Positions 44,725 to 55,377 of a DNA stretch of 64,000 bases are shown here, piece after piece; positions within the stretch are counted from its first letter, which is position 1, and each line of letters begins with the position of its first letter. The position numbers and the translations under genes are program-made. The notes below the pieces were generated by a model, which saw nothing but the letters and a program-made list of their open reading frames with translations, was not told the DNA's origin and ran no database searches. The stretch is from Saposhnikovia divaricata (Eukaryota; Streptophyta; Magnoliopsida; Apiales; Apiaceae): assembly GCA_036435485.1 (NCBI GenBank), contig CM071600.1, forward strand, positions 118,412,046 through 118,476,045, given 5' to 3'.

Positions 44725-47120
44725 ATGTCTAAGAAGGATTATGGAGTAAAGATTCCAGTTCTTGATAGAGAGAATTACTTTCACTGGAAAGTAAAAATGC
44801 TTCTACATCTCTCGTCTATTGATGAGGGTTTTGTGGATTGCATTGACAAGGGTCCTCACGTTCCAATGAAGACTGCAACAAGAGTTGGCCTGGCTGAAGG
44901 TGTGCCTGACACTCTCATTCCCAAACCTGTTTCTGAGTGGAGTCTTGAAGATATTGCAGAAGTCCACAAAGACAAAAAGACCATGAATATACTGTTCAAT
45001 GGTCTAGAAACAGACATGGTTGACAATGTTATTAACTGTACTACCTCCAAGGAAGTATGGGACACTGTTCAAACCCTTTGTGAAGGAACAGAACAGGTGA
45101 GGGAAAACAAGATGCAACTACTAATCCAACAGTATGAACATTTCCACTTTAAGAGTGGAGAAACATTGAATGATACATTTAGTAGATTTCAAAAGCTACT
45201 AAATGGTTTGAAACTGTATGGAAGAATCTATCAAGTTAAATAAAAATAATCTCAAATTTCTGAGATCACTGCCCAAGGAATGGAAGCCAATGACTGTTTC
45301 TCTAAGAAACACTCAAGAGTACAAGACATTTACTCTTGAAAGGCTCTATGGAACTTTAAAGACATATGAGCTGGAAATGGAGCAGGATGAAGAGATTGAG
45401 AAGTCTCAAAAGAAAAGTGGGTCAGTTGCACTTGTTGCCAACTTGGAGCAAAAGGAGGAAAGGACAGAAGCTGCTAGTTCTACACCAAACAGGGAGGTTT
45501 GTAAAGGTAGAGCGGAATCAAGCAGGAGCAAGGAAAAGGTGTCTGAGGAATTGAATGTCCTTCAGCAGGATGAATTGGATGAGATAGATGAGCACTTAGC
45601 TTTTCTATTTAGGAGATTCTCTAAGCTGAAATTCAAGAGAAACTCTGGGGTGGCCAAGCCATTTAACAAGGATTTTTCCACAAGCAACTATGTGGATAAA
45701 TCCAAAATTAAATGCTACAATTGTGGGATTGCTGGTCACATGATAAGTGAATGCAGGAAACCTAGATCTGAGAACAAGGGAAAGTCAACTGAGGCTGTTG
45801 ACTATAAGAAGAAATATTTTGATCTTCTCAGGAAGAAAGGAAAGGCATTCTTGACCCAAGAGTATGACTGGGCTGTTGATGACAATCATTCTGATGATGA
45901 TGTTGAGTTTGTCAACATTGCATTAATGGCTGATTCTGGAGAGCAGGAAGCAAGTTCAGCTAGCAATCAGGTATTTTCTACTAATCTCTCTGAGCTCACC
46001 AAAGAGGAATGCAATAGTGTTATAGATGAAATGTCTACTGAACTATATCACTTAAGTGTTACTCTTAAATACTAAAGAGAACAATAGGATTAAAGAGTAT
46101 AATCTGTTTTTAAGTGATAGAAATGCTGCTCTAGAAGCTCAATTTCTAGAATTTGAGAAAATGAGAGTTGATTGCAATAATGCTAAAAGTGAACTTGAAG
46201 CTGTGTTAAAAAGAGAACTGATTTTAAAAGACCAGCTTGAAAAAGAACAAGGGATAATTGCTAAATTTCAAAGTTGTAGGAATATTTCTCAAAACATAAT
46301 AGAAGTCCAGGGAATAGAATCGTTTGTGAAGGATACCTGGACTCAAAAGAAAAAGGAGCTAGAACCTGGCCTTGAGGATCTAGAGACTATTTGTGAATGA
46401 ACGGATAGTGATCATCCGTTGACAGATGAACCATCAACGGATGCGAGGTATCCGTCGACTAACAAAAAGTTTGTTAGTAAGAAGGAACTCAGGAAACTGG
46501 ATATCAAGTATGGTCCAGTCAACAAGAACTTTGTTAGTGGTGAGTGTAGCAAAACCAAATCCAGTGGGAAGGCTAAGGCAGGTGATTTACATAACAAAAA
46601 GGTTGTTGGTAAATCAGATAATGAAAAGGTAGAAATTGAGGGTAAAAAGAAAAAGAACAGAAATGGTAAGATAGGCATCAACAAGAAAAACAATTATTCT
46701 CCTGACAAGTTTGCTCCTAGGAAAACTTGTAGTAATTGTAATAGTGTCAATCACCTATCTTCTAATTGCAAGATTGTCAACAAGGCTCCTGTTCATGTAC
46801 CTCAAACAATGCCATGTATGCCTGCAATGCCTGGTTTGTATCAAAATGCTAGTTTTTCAAATCCATATGTGAACATGCCATATGTGTCTAATCCTTATTT
46901 TCAATCTGTGAATGTGCCACAAATGTCATGGAGCATTCCTAGCATGAATAATATGTATGCCAATTTTCCACAAATGCATACATCAAATATTCATGCAAAT
47001 GAGCATTTGTCAAACCCCATCACTCAAGCATCTACACCTAAGTTGAAGAATGCTAAGAGTGCAAAGTCAAAGGCTAACAAGAAAGGACCCAAGGAAGCTT
47101 GGGTACCAAAATCAACATGA
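44725..47120 (+). pseudogene. copia-2 gag, frameshifted
   Basis: Starts MSKKDYGVKIPVLDRENYF at 44725; the upstream in-frame ATG at 44695 is less likely, as the family begins just before this motif. It follows the gag fold to about 45230, where a frameshift moves it into the frame of 45218-46075, carrying one CCHC knuckle (CYNCGIAGHMISEC). Two further breaks follow: a frame change near 46060 and an in-frame tga at 46398-46400. A Lys- and Asn-rich tail then contains a second cysteine cluster (CSNCNSVNHLSSNC) and an Asn/Met/Pro-rich region, ending in AWVPKST at a tga (47118-47120). That last stop might be a natural gag boundary. Between 46398 and 46458 the DNA carries four copies of the copia-2 word. 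Confidence 0.8.
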
Positions 47121-48767
47121 TTTGTTTTTGAAATGTGTGCAGGGAAACAGAAGGAATCTATGGTACCTAGATAGCGGATGCTCTAGGCACATGACAGGAG
47201 ATTCAACCCTGCTCACAGAGTTCAAGGAATGAGCTGGCCCTAGAATTACCTTTGGAGATGACAGGAAAGGATATACTAAGGGATATGGCCTGATTTCAAA
47301 AGACAATGTCATCATTGAAGAAGTGGCTTTAGTTGAAGGTTTGAAGCACAATTTGCTGAGTGTCCGTCAGATTTGTGACAAAGACTATGAAGTAAAGTTC
47401 ACAAAAGAAGCCTGTGTTGTTTCTGCCAAGGAAGACAACAATGTGGTATTGACAGGCTTTAGAAAAGGAAATGTTTACATAGCTGACTTCAATTCAGCAT
47501 GCTCAGAATCCATTACTTGTCTCTTCAGCAAAGCAAGTAAGGATGAGAGTTGGCTATGGCATAAGAAGCTGTCACATTTGAATTTTAAAGTTATGAATGA
47601 TTTGGTAAGAAAGGATCTTGCTAGAGGAATCCCTCAATTGGAATTTGTCAGAGATGGACTGTGTGATGCCTGCCAATTAGGGAAACAAAAGAAATCATCC
47701 TTCAAAAGCAAGACAGAGTCATCCATTGTTAAGCCTCTTCAATTGCTGCATATGGACTTATTTGGTCCAGTAAATGTCATGTCTATTTCAAAGAAGAAAT
47801 ACTGTCTGGTGATTGTAGATGATTTTTCTAAGTTCACATGGACCTTCTTCCTGCACTCCAAGGATTGTGCAAGTGAAATCATCATCAATCACCTTAGAAT
47901 ACTAAACAATGGTTCTGAAGACAGAGTACAAAGAATCAGGAGTAACAATTGTACTGAATTCAAGAATTCCACAATGAAGATTTTCTGTGAAGAGAATGGA
48001 ATTGTCCATGAGTTTTCTGCTGGCAGAACACCTCAAAAAAATGGGGTTGTTGAAAGGAAAAACAGAACTCTCATTGAAGCAGCTAGAACAATGTTAAGTG
48101 AATCAAGGTTACCAACATATTTCTGGGCTGAAGCTGTCAACACTGCATGCTTTACTCAGAATATTTCCTTGGTCAGTCAAGCTAGAGGAATGACTCCTTA
48201 TCAGTTGTTAACCAACAAGAAACCAACTTTAGCTTTCCTTCATGTCTTTGGATGTAAGTGTTTTGTGCTAAGGAATCATGGAGATAACTTGGGCAAATTT
48301 GAAGCAAAGGCAGATGAAGCTATTTTCGTTGGATATGCAGCAGGAAAGCCTACAAAGTCTACAATCTTAGAACCAACATTGTTATGGAATCTGTACATGT
48401 TGTGTTTGATGATCAAAAGATTCTAGGCCTAAATGATGAAGGCTCCCATGAAAAGTTGGAATTTGAGAATGAAGGTGAAGGAAGAATGTACTATGATGAT
48501 GATGAGGAAGATGAAGATCATGACCACAGAGATCCACCAAGAGTTGTTGTACCAACTAGAAGTGACACTTACACTGGAAATGAAGCATCCGTTGACAGTC
48601 ATTCTGGAGCATCCGTTGACATTATTAGAGATGCATCCGTTGACAGAGATTCTCAAGCATCCGTCGACAGGCAAAATGATGCATCGATTGACAGTCAACT
48701 TCATAATTCAGCAAGGACAACAAACTCAGGGGGAGTTTCTCAAGGTCAAAATTCAATGCTAAATTAA
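47121..48767 (+). pseudogene. copia-2 protease and integrase
   Basis: Protease motif WYLDSGCSRHMTGD (about 47160-47205) followed by an in-frame tga (47230-47232). The integrase frame then shows the HHCC zinc domain (LWHKKLSHLN...CDACQLGK), the first catalytic Asp in LLHMDLFGPV and the Glu in KNGVVERKNRTL. The second catalytic Asp, normally in a SDNGTEF-like motif, reads SNNCTEF: the Asp is Asn and the Gly is Cys. A frameshift near 48360 moves the reading into the next frame (ESVHVVFDDQK), which leads through an acidic linker and an 8-residue repeat to a taa at 48765-48767. Integration could not be catalysed by this copy. Confidence 0.82.
48585..48692 (+). repeat. Five 24-bp units of the copia-2 word inside coding sequence
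   Basis: gcatccgttgac-like units repeat every 24 nt and encode ASVD(S/I/R)xxx octads: ASVDSHSG, ASVDIIRD, ASVDRDSQ, ASVDRQND, ASIDSQ. It lies in the variable linker between integrase and reverse transcriptase. Confidence 0.9.
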
Positions 48768-50468
48768 CATGATCATGCTCATGGAAATGAAGCAACCTCA
48801 TCAAGATCAAACCTTCCACCTGCAAGAAAATGGACTAGAGATCATCCATTTGAGTTAATCATTGGTGAATCAAATTCAAGTGTCCAAAGTAGAAGGGCCA
48901 CTCAAGCAGAATGTCTATACAGTAGCTTCCTGTCTCAAGAGGAACCTAAGAGAGTGGAAGATGCCCTTCTAGATCCAGATTGGGTCTTAGCAATGCAAGA
49001 AGAGCTAAACCAATTTGAAAGAAATAAAGTATGGAAACTTGTGCCCAAACCTGATGATAGAAGTGTCATAGGTACTAAATGGGTTCTCAAGAATAAGACA
49101 GATGAAAATGGCATAATTGTGAGGAATAAAGCTAGATTAGTGGCAAAAGGCTACTCTCAAGAAGAAGGAATAGATTTTGATGAAACTTTTGCTCCAGTGG
49201 CAAGACTTGAGGCAACAAGAATCTTTCTAGCCTATGCAGCACATGCCAATTTCAAAGTCTATCAGATGGATGTCAAAAGTGCCTTTCTAAATGGGGAACT
49301 GGAAGAAGAGGTCTATGTCCATCAACCTCCTGGCTTTGAGGATCCAGAATTTCCAGAATATGTATATCTTCTCATGAAAGCACTTTATGGTTTGAAGCAA
49401 GCACCAAGAGCCTGGTATGACACTTTATCTCAATTTCTTTTGGAGAACCACTTCACTAGAGGTACAGTAGATAAAACCTTATTTCATAGGAATATCAATG
49501 GCTCTTCAATACTTGTTCAAATCTATGTAGATGATATTATTTTTGGGTCTACAGATGAGAAGCTTTGCAAAAGGTTTGCCAAACTTATGCAAAGTAGGTA
49601 TGAAATGAGCATGATGGGTGAATTAACTTACTTTCTTGGCCTACAAGTAAAGCAAGTTAATGAGGGCATTTTCATAAGTCAAACAAAATATATTTATGAT
49701 CTCTTAAAGAAATTTCACTTAATGGATTGTACCTCTGCAAAAACACCTATGGCCACTGCAACTAAGCTTGAGTTGAATACTAAGGAAAAGTCTGTGGACA
49801 TCTCAAGCTATAGAGGCATGGTAGGTTCACTTCTATACCTAACAGCTAGTAAACCTGATATAATGTTTTCTACTTGTCTTTGTGCTAGATTTCAAGCTGA
49901 CCCTAGAGAGTCTCACTTAATAGCTATTAAAAGAATTTTCAGGTATCTCAAGGGAACACCAAACCTTGGCATTTGGTACCCAAGAGAATCTGGTTTTGAT
50001 CTAACTGGCTATTCAGATGCAGATTATGCAGGTTGCAGAGTTGATAGGAAAAGTACTACAGGTTCCTGTCAATTTCTGGGAAACAGGCTTGTTTCATGGT
50101 TCATTAAGAAACAGAACTCAGTCTCCACTTCTACGGCTGAAGCTGAGTACATTGCTGCTGGAAGCTGTTGTGCACAGATTCTATGGATGAGAAATCAACT
50201 TATTGACTATGGTCTAAAAGTTGAGAAGATTCCAATTTTCTGTGACAACACAAGTGCTATTGCCATCACAGGGAATCCAGTGCAACATTCGAGAACCAAG
50301 CACATTGACATCAAATACCACTTCATTAGAGAACATGTGATGAATGGTACAGTAGAAATGCACTTTGTGCCAAGTGAAATGCAGCTTGCAGATATCTTCA
50401 CCAAGCCTCTTGATGAATCCACATTCACAAGATTGGTAGGTGAGCTAGGTATGCTTAACTTGTCATAA
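48768..50468 (+). CDS. copia-2 reverse transcriptase and RNase H (open)
   Basis: An open frame continuing in phase after the taa at 48765-48767, with linker (RKWTRDHPFEL), reverse transcriptase from about 48954 and RNase H to the pol end. The catalytic box YVDD is intact (residues 191-194 counted from codon 48954), as are ALYGLKQAPRAWY and the RNase H DADYAGC and STAEAEY motifs. There are no internal stops over 567 codons. It would be made only as part of a polyprotein, and the upstream gag-integrase part is broken, so expression of this domain is doubtful even though it could function if supplied. Confidence 0.9.
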   Translation, partial: HDHAHGNEATSSRSNLPPARKWTRDHPFELIIGESNSSVQSRRATQAECLYSSFLSQEEPKRVEDALLDPDWVLAMQEELNQFERNKVWKLVPKPDDRSVIGTKWVLKNKTDENGIIVRNKARLVAKGYSQEEGIDFDETFAPVARLEATRIFLAYAAHANFKVYQMDVKSAFLNGELEEEVYVHQPPGFEDPEFPEYVYLLMKALYGLKQAPRAWYDTLSQFLLENHFTRGTVDKTLFHRNINGSSILVQIYVDDIIFGSTDEKLCKRFAKLMQSRYEMSMMGELTYFLGLQVKQVNEGIFISQTKYIYDLLKKFHLMDCTSAKTPMATATKLELNTKEKSVDISSYRGMVGSLLYLTASKPDIMFSTCLCARFQADPRESHLIAIKRIFRYLKGTPNLGIWYPRESGFDLTGYSDADYAGCRVDRKSTTGSCQFLGNRLVSWFIKKQNSVSTSTAEAEYIAAGSCCAQILWMRNQLIDYGLKVEKIPIFCDNTSAIAITGNPVQHSRTKHIDIKYHFIREHVMNGTVEMHFVPSEMQLADIFTKPLDESTFTRLVGELGMLNLS

Positions 50469-50590
50469 TTCCTAGTGATATTTGATTTTACTGCATTGCA
50501 GCTAGGAATGTGTTTTGATTTACTTGAGAATTAAAAACTCTCAGAAAAAAAAATTTCTTCAGAAATTTTGTCTAAGGCAAAATTATCTTA

Positions 50591-50719
50591 TCAACGGATA
50601 TCCTTTTACCCGTTGATAGCATAAACACATTCCTAGATTTTTGTATATCAACGGATAACAGCTTATCCACGTCATCAACGGATAAACTGTTTCTCAACCG
50701 TTCATTTCATATCCGTTGA
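50591..50719 (+). repeat. copia-2 words between pol and the extra ORF
   Basis: tcaacggata at 50591, cccgttgata at about 50608, tcaacggata at about 50648, tcaacggata at about 50674 and atccgttgat at 50711. They lie 145-270 bp upstream of an internal TATA box. Confidence 0.8.
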
Positions 50720-50863
50720 TATACATACTTTCTTTTAAATATAACCGTTGGTAAACGTGTATCTATATAGGACTGGTTGTATATATTTTCTTTTATTATT
50801 TGACAGTTACTTTTAACCAATGGGTAATTACTTTTAATTATTTTATTTTCAATTATTGAAAAG

Positions 50864-50870
50864 TATAAAA
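50864..50870 (+). promoter_or_regulatory. Internal TATA box before the copia-2 extra ORF
   Basis: aagtataaaaggc, 108 nt before the extra-ORF ATG at 50978, with a CT/CA-rich leader between. The same layout as in copia-1 suggests a separate transcript for the extra ORF. Confidence 0.5.
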
Positions 50871-50977
50871 GGCTGTCTTGTGCTCTCACATCTCACTTTT
50901 ATCGACTTTCAAGATTCTCTTAAGTAAACTGCATCTTCTTCACAAAAATTCTCTGCAACAAAAGTTCAAACTCTTCA

Positions 50978-52515
50978 ATGGCGCCTATTGTTAAGATGAT
51001 GTCTTCCACTGGGTTCACCTATGAGAAGAACAATTTCGTGGCCTATGTCGATACAGTGAATGCCCCAGAAGCTTATCACACCATGATGAATTTTGTGAAG
51101 AACTGTAAACTTTCGTATGCTATGACTGCCACCACTCCTTTAATCCACGAGGTAATCGAAGAGGTGTGGGCATCCGCTGAGTACAATGGCACAGACGGTA
51201 CAATTGCTTTTTCTCTAAAGGGTAAAAACTATGTAGTTAACTCTAATGTGATAACTGCTTGTTTAAAATTGCCTGAGAATAACTGTCTGAAAGTACCCAG
51301 TGATGCTGAAATAGTTGCCATGCTTAATTCCATAAATTATGCCCTTAGTACTGATAATTTAGGAAAAATTGCTAGGAAAGGGATGGTTAAAGAATGGAGT
51401 TATTTTTGTGATGCCTTCATTAAATCTTTTTTAGGCAAAATTAGTAACTTTGATGCTGTTACCCATTCCATGCTAGTTATGCTGTGTATGCTTCTGACTG
51501 ATAAATTCTATAACTTTGGCACACTAGTCATGTATGAGATAGCAGCAAAATTAGGTAAAAAGGAAACTAGGGGCAAGAATATCTATTTTGATAGATTTTT
51601 GATGCTCTTAGCACTGCATGTATCTGAGAATAAGCTATCCATTGCTAACCCGGATAGCAAGTTCACATGTTTTGTTCAGGAGAAGAGAGTCTTAAGTGAT
51701 TTAATTCGAATGAACTCCAATGCAGAAGTACAATTGGTATATCTACCAATTGTTCAGGTAACTCTTTCTAACCTTGAAACTCCTATCTCTAACCCCCAAA
51801 TTTCTTTGCCTTCCTCAGTCATAATGGAGTCTGTAGTAGTGACCAAACAGGCTCCTACCCAAGTGACTAAAACAAAAGTTTCCAAACCAAAATCTAAGAG
51901 ACAAACCTCAGGTGTTTCTCAAAAAGCACCTGTTGCAAAAACTACCACAACTCTTGAGGGGAGTGTGAAGGAGGTAGTGAGTGGTGAGGGACAGGGTGCA
52001 AGCCCTAAGAATAAGGTAGGTGAGGAAAGTGCACCAAATAGCCAAGCCCAAGTTACATCCTCTCAACAGGGTGTGACTACTAGTTCTACAGCAACTCTAC
52101 ACAAAAGGGTAAGGGACACTAGCCCTCACTCAAAAACCTATGTAAGAAGAGTAAAATCTAAAACCATAGGGGAAGCACAGGGTGCACACACAGTACAGCA
52201 AACTGTACCTTCTCATATTCAGTTTGATGTGACTTCAATAAATGTGGAGTCACAGCCCCTTGATCCTAACCTTCAAATCGATACACATTACAATCCACCA
52301 TCACCAACTCCATCTCTGGATGTGGATATGATATCTACATCAATTCCTGATTCTCCATCTTTAAGATTCTTGGAGAAGCCCCACTCTGCAATTGGTGGTC
52401 ATCATCTTTTAGATGATTTGTTGGGCCATCAACCTTCCATTCCTGAATTCACAACAACATCTATGGCCTCATCTTTAAAATCAATCTCCACAGATTCAGT
52501 GTTGGTTTTCACTTC
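50978..52515 (+). pseudogene. copia-2 extra ORF (env-position protein), truncated by gypsy-2
   Basis: A 512-codon frame from ATG 50978 to the insertion point at 52515; the last few codons of the open frame (to 52549) are LTR sequence of gypsy-2. The first 270 residues look globular, with motifs such as GFTYEKNNFVAYVD, EEVWASAEYNGTDG and YVVNSNVITACLKLPENN. The rest is Ser/Thr/Pro/Gln-rich with basic patches (KPKSKRQ, RRVKSK) and looks disordered. No signal peptide or membrane segment is obvious in the visible part, so calling it an envelope protein is not supported; position alone recalls the env-like ORF of SIRE elements. It has no stop or frameshift before the insertion, unlike gag-pol. The true C-terminus lies beyond the window. 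Confidence 0.7.
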
Positions 52516-55329
52516 TGTGACGCCCCCAGATCCGGGGTCGGAGATCTAGGCGCTTACGGTCCATTTTCCATTAATAACATACCTGTTCTTGCACATAATA
52601 TAAATAACACAGCCATCGACCCCACAATAAACTCACACCACGCACACACACAGGTTAGAGCCTCAGAAACGTCACACATTGATTAAACAGTAATAAAATT
52701 ATCAGAGTTATTACAGACCGAATTAAATAGTATTTATGCTACCAGCAACACTTCGATATGAAGCGAAGTTGGCGGCTTGAAAGTTTGTTACGATACACTG
52801 CCTTGCACAGGTCATACTGATAAATAAAACGAACTAACAAAAGCTGCCAACCAATCCGGCTAATGGGGCCTACCGGTGGAATCTCAAGTGCTGGCTCGGG
52901 TCTAGTCACCTGCTTTCGAGCAGTCTGTCTGGGTCTTGCCATTTCGCTTAGCTGTTGTGTTTGTAAAATTTGAAAACAAGCAAGAGTGAGCAACTATAGC
53001 TCAGCAAGAAATATATATATAAGGTAAGCAATATAACATTTCATATGATTGGCAGTTATTAAACTTGTTTGTATCAATCAGATATAAAATCACTTGTCAT
53101 AGTTGATAAATCTCGAAGGTGCAACAATATGTGCCCTCATTTTCAAAATAAACTTGCAGTTCTAGATACTGCATTGAGTCAACATCTTTCTCATCAAAAT
53201 AGAACACTATCAGCAACTCGGCACAAAAGCCTAAGAAGCAGTGTCAAAGCATTTTTCCAAAATGGAGGAATGGGACTCAAAGAAAACACAAAACCTGACA
53301 AGGATTGACGATGATCAGTCGCCACATCCAAGTCCAATAATCCGCGGGTCTTCTCTACCGGTAGAAGGATAGAAACTACATCCGTAACTATCCCTCGGGT
53401 GAAAACTACATCCGTAATCACCCTCGATGAAAACTACATCCATAATCATCCTTCGGCAACACTTGGGCCGGAATAATAATTGATGGACCGCCTGGCTCAC
53501 GGCCGCTTACACATCCCGGGAATCGTTCGTCAACGGTTCCCACACCTGCCAGAGTCCCTTTTTCTTTTTCTTTTAAAACTTGATTTTGATTGAAAACAGA
53601 GTAATTGAGGTTCGACATCAGTCGACCGATGATTCTTGAAATCATACAAGAAGCAGAATCTGACCGGGGGTTTTCGAAAATGTTTTGGGTTCGAAAGAGT
53701 TCGAGTTTTAAAGTATTAAAAAGTATCTTGGATTAACTTTGTCTTTAATAATGAACAATGATTAATAAATAATATTTTAAGATTTAATATTAATAATTAA
53801 TAAAATAATTATTCGATAAAATAAACTTTTAATCCAAGATAGGGTTTCGAGTATTTACGAAGATATAACAATAGTTACTTGAGTATACGATACTACCCGA
53901 ATGACCCTTCGGGTTTTCGCAAACTAGATACGATATAATAATATACCGCTCCCCGGTCAATAGTGTATACGGACCGCTACGACCTCTATTGCTAGAGTCG
54001 TTGTCCGAAGAAAACATTTCAATCTAAGTTCAAGGGGTATAAGCATATATGTACTTATTCAATTTCAATTGCATCAATACTTCGATAAACACAGCATTTG
54101 ATAATTGCATCAATACTTCGATAAGCATAGCACAAACTACTTAGATCAACCATTTTTCACACTTCCACAACACAATCAACACTTAATACACTTAGATCAT
54201 GGTTCATAACACTCATGGAGATATATATATATATATATATTATCCATAATCACAAAAGTCAAAATCTCAACATCAAAACTCAAGATCCATGCTATCCAAT
54301 ACATATACAACCAAGATTAGCTCACAAACACATGGATCTACTACCATACTTTATAAATAATACATAACCAAGAGGGTTTGAGATTTTTATACCTTCTTGA
54401 GCACCTAGGGGCCTTGGATAGGCTTTTCACAACTCAACAACACCTTAAATGGTCTCCTACAACACTTACAATTCAAGATCTAAAAGAAAAACAAACATGG
54501 TTACTATTCACCCAAGCTTTAACAATTTGTAACTTGAAATTGGGTGGATGAAATGGCTTGAAATTGCTAACATACCTTGTCTAGATGATGAAGATGACTT
54601 AGGAATTATGTTGTAATTTATGAGTGATGGAAGAGGGGGGAGAAGAATTTTTCTTCTCTCCTTTCTTTCTTGGCCGAGAGCAATACAAAAAGGGGGGGGA
54701 GAGTTTGTGTTTTGTGTTTTGTGTTGGGTGAATAATTGATATTAATTAGGTTGGGTGATACATATCATGTAAGTATAGGTAAGTACTAGCAAGCATGGCT
54801 CCTTGTACTTCTTGTCCCCTTTTTTGAAAAAGCAAGTAACTAGGTACTATTCATCTTCCAATGGCTAACTAGTTTGCTTGATTTCTAACCACTTGGTTGC
54901 ATGGGACTTGCATGCAATACTACTCCTTGTATTATTATTCTTCCACCAATGCTTGTTATTCAATCTTTAATTCGTATCGTATCTTAACTAATCTCTCGTA
55001 ATAATATTTTGTCGCGTAGAGATTTCCCTTATAATTCCTTAAGTACTTAATTGTGTAAATCCCTCGAATATCCATAATTCCTCGTCATAATTCTTAATAA
55101 ATCCTTTAATACTCTAACCATCCTCAAATCCCAAGTTTTATAAATCTTACTAACAATAAGACTCCTGCCTTCACAATCTTCCTTTTTATCTTACATAATG
55201 AATGCAACAACGCAGTTTCTCAGACAATCAATTCTATTAATCAACAGGGATGACTAGAAAGGTTCCATAATGATAATGTCACAAGATATTAAATAAAAGG
55301 AAATATTACCAAAAATTAGGGTTCTTACA
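52516..55329 (-). repeat. gypsy-2 3' LTR (2814 bp)
   Basis: Minus-strand ends are TGTAAGAACCC (55329) and GGGGGCGTCACA (52516). The first 1.59 kb in + coordinates matches the other LTR from 61773 at about 99% by eye. It contains a 42-bp tandem duplication near 54065-54130 built on attgcatcaatacttcgata, and an (AT)n run at 54217-54241. An 84-aa frame at 52739-52993 is duplicated in the other LTR. Confidence 0.88.
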
Positions 55330-55330
55330 G

Positions 55331-55345
55331 CCTCCCCTCCTTAAA
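55331..55345 (-). other. gypsy-2 polypurine tract
   Basis: Minus-strand ttttaaggaggggagg abutting the 3' LTR. Confidence 0.8.
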
Positions 55346-55377
55346 AGGATTCCATCCCGGAATCAGGTTGAAAACAG

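Larger units (their letters stand above)
43653..52515 (+). mobile_element. copia-2: Ty1/copia element with extra ORF, 3' end displaced
   Basis: 5' LTR (43653-44665), tRNA-Met-type primer site, gag, protease, integrase, reverse transcriptase/RNase H, then an additional ORF downstream of pol that is cut at 52515 by gypsy-2. The 3' LTR must lie beyond the window. The gag style and an ORF after pol suggest the SIRE/Maximus group (tentative). The coding region has several frameshifts and stops, so it is not autonomous now. The short word TCAACGGAT recurs throughout the element in LTR, coding and untranslated parts. Confidence 0.85.

Noticed and set aside
46412..46693. Antisense frames in copia-2 gag
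   Set aside because: Shadow frames of AT-rich coding sequence on the other strand, with no independent support.
50978..52515. Envelope glycoprotein
   Set aside because: Position after pol suggests it, but no signal peptide, furin-like site or membrane segment is visible.
52739..52993. 84-aa frame on the minus strand, with an identical copy at 61994-62248
   Set aside because: It lies inside both LTRs of gypsy-2, so its duplication is explained by the LTR pair. No domain or coding signature was seen.
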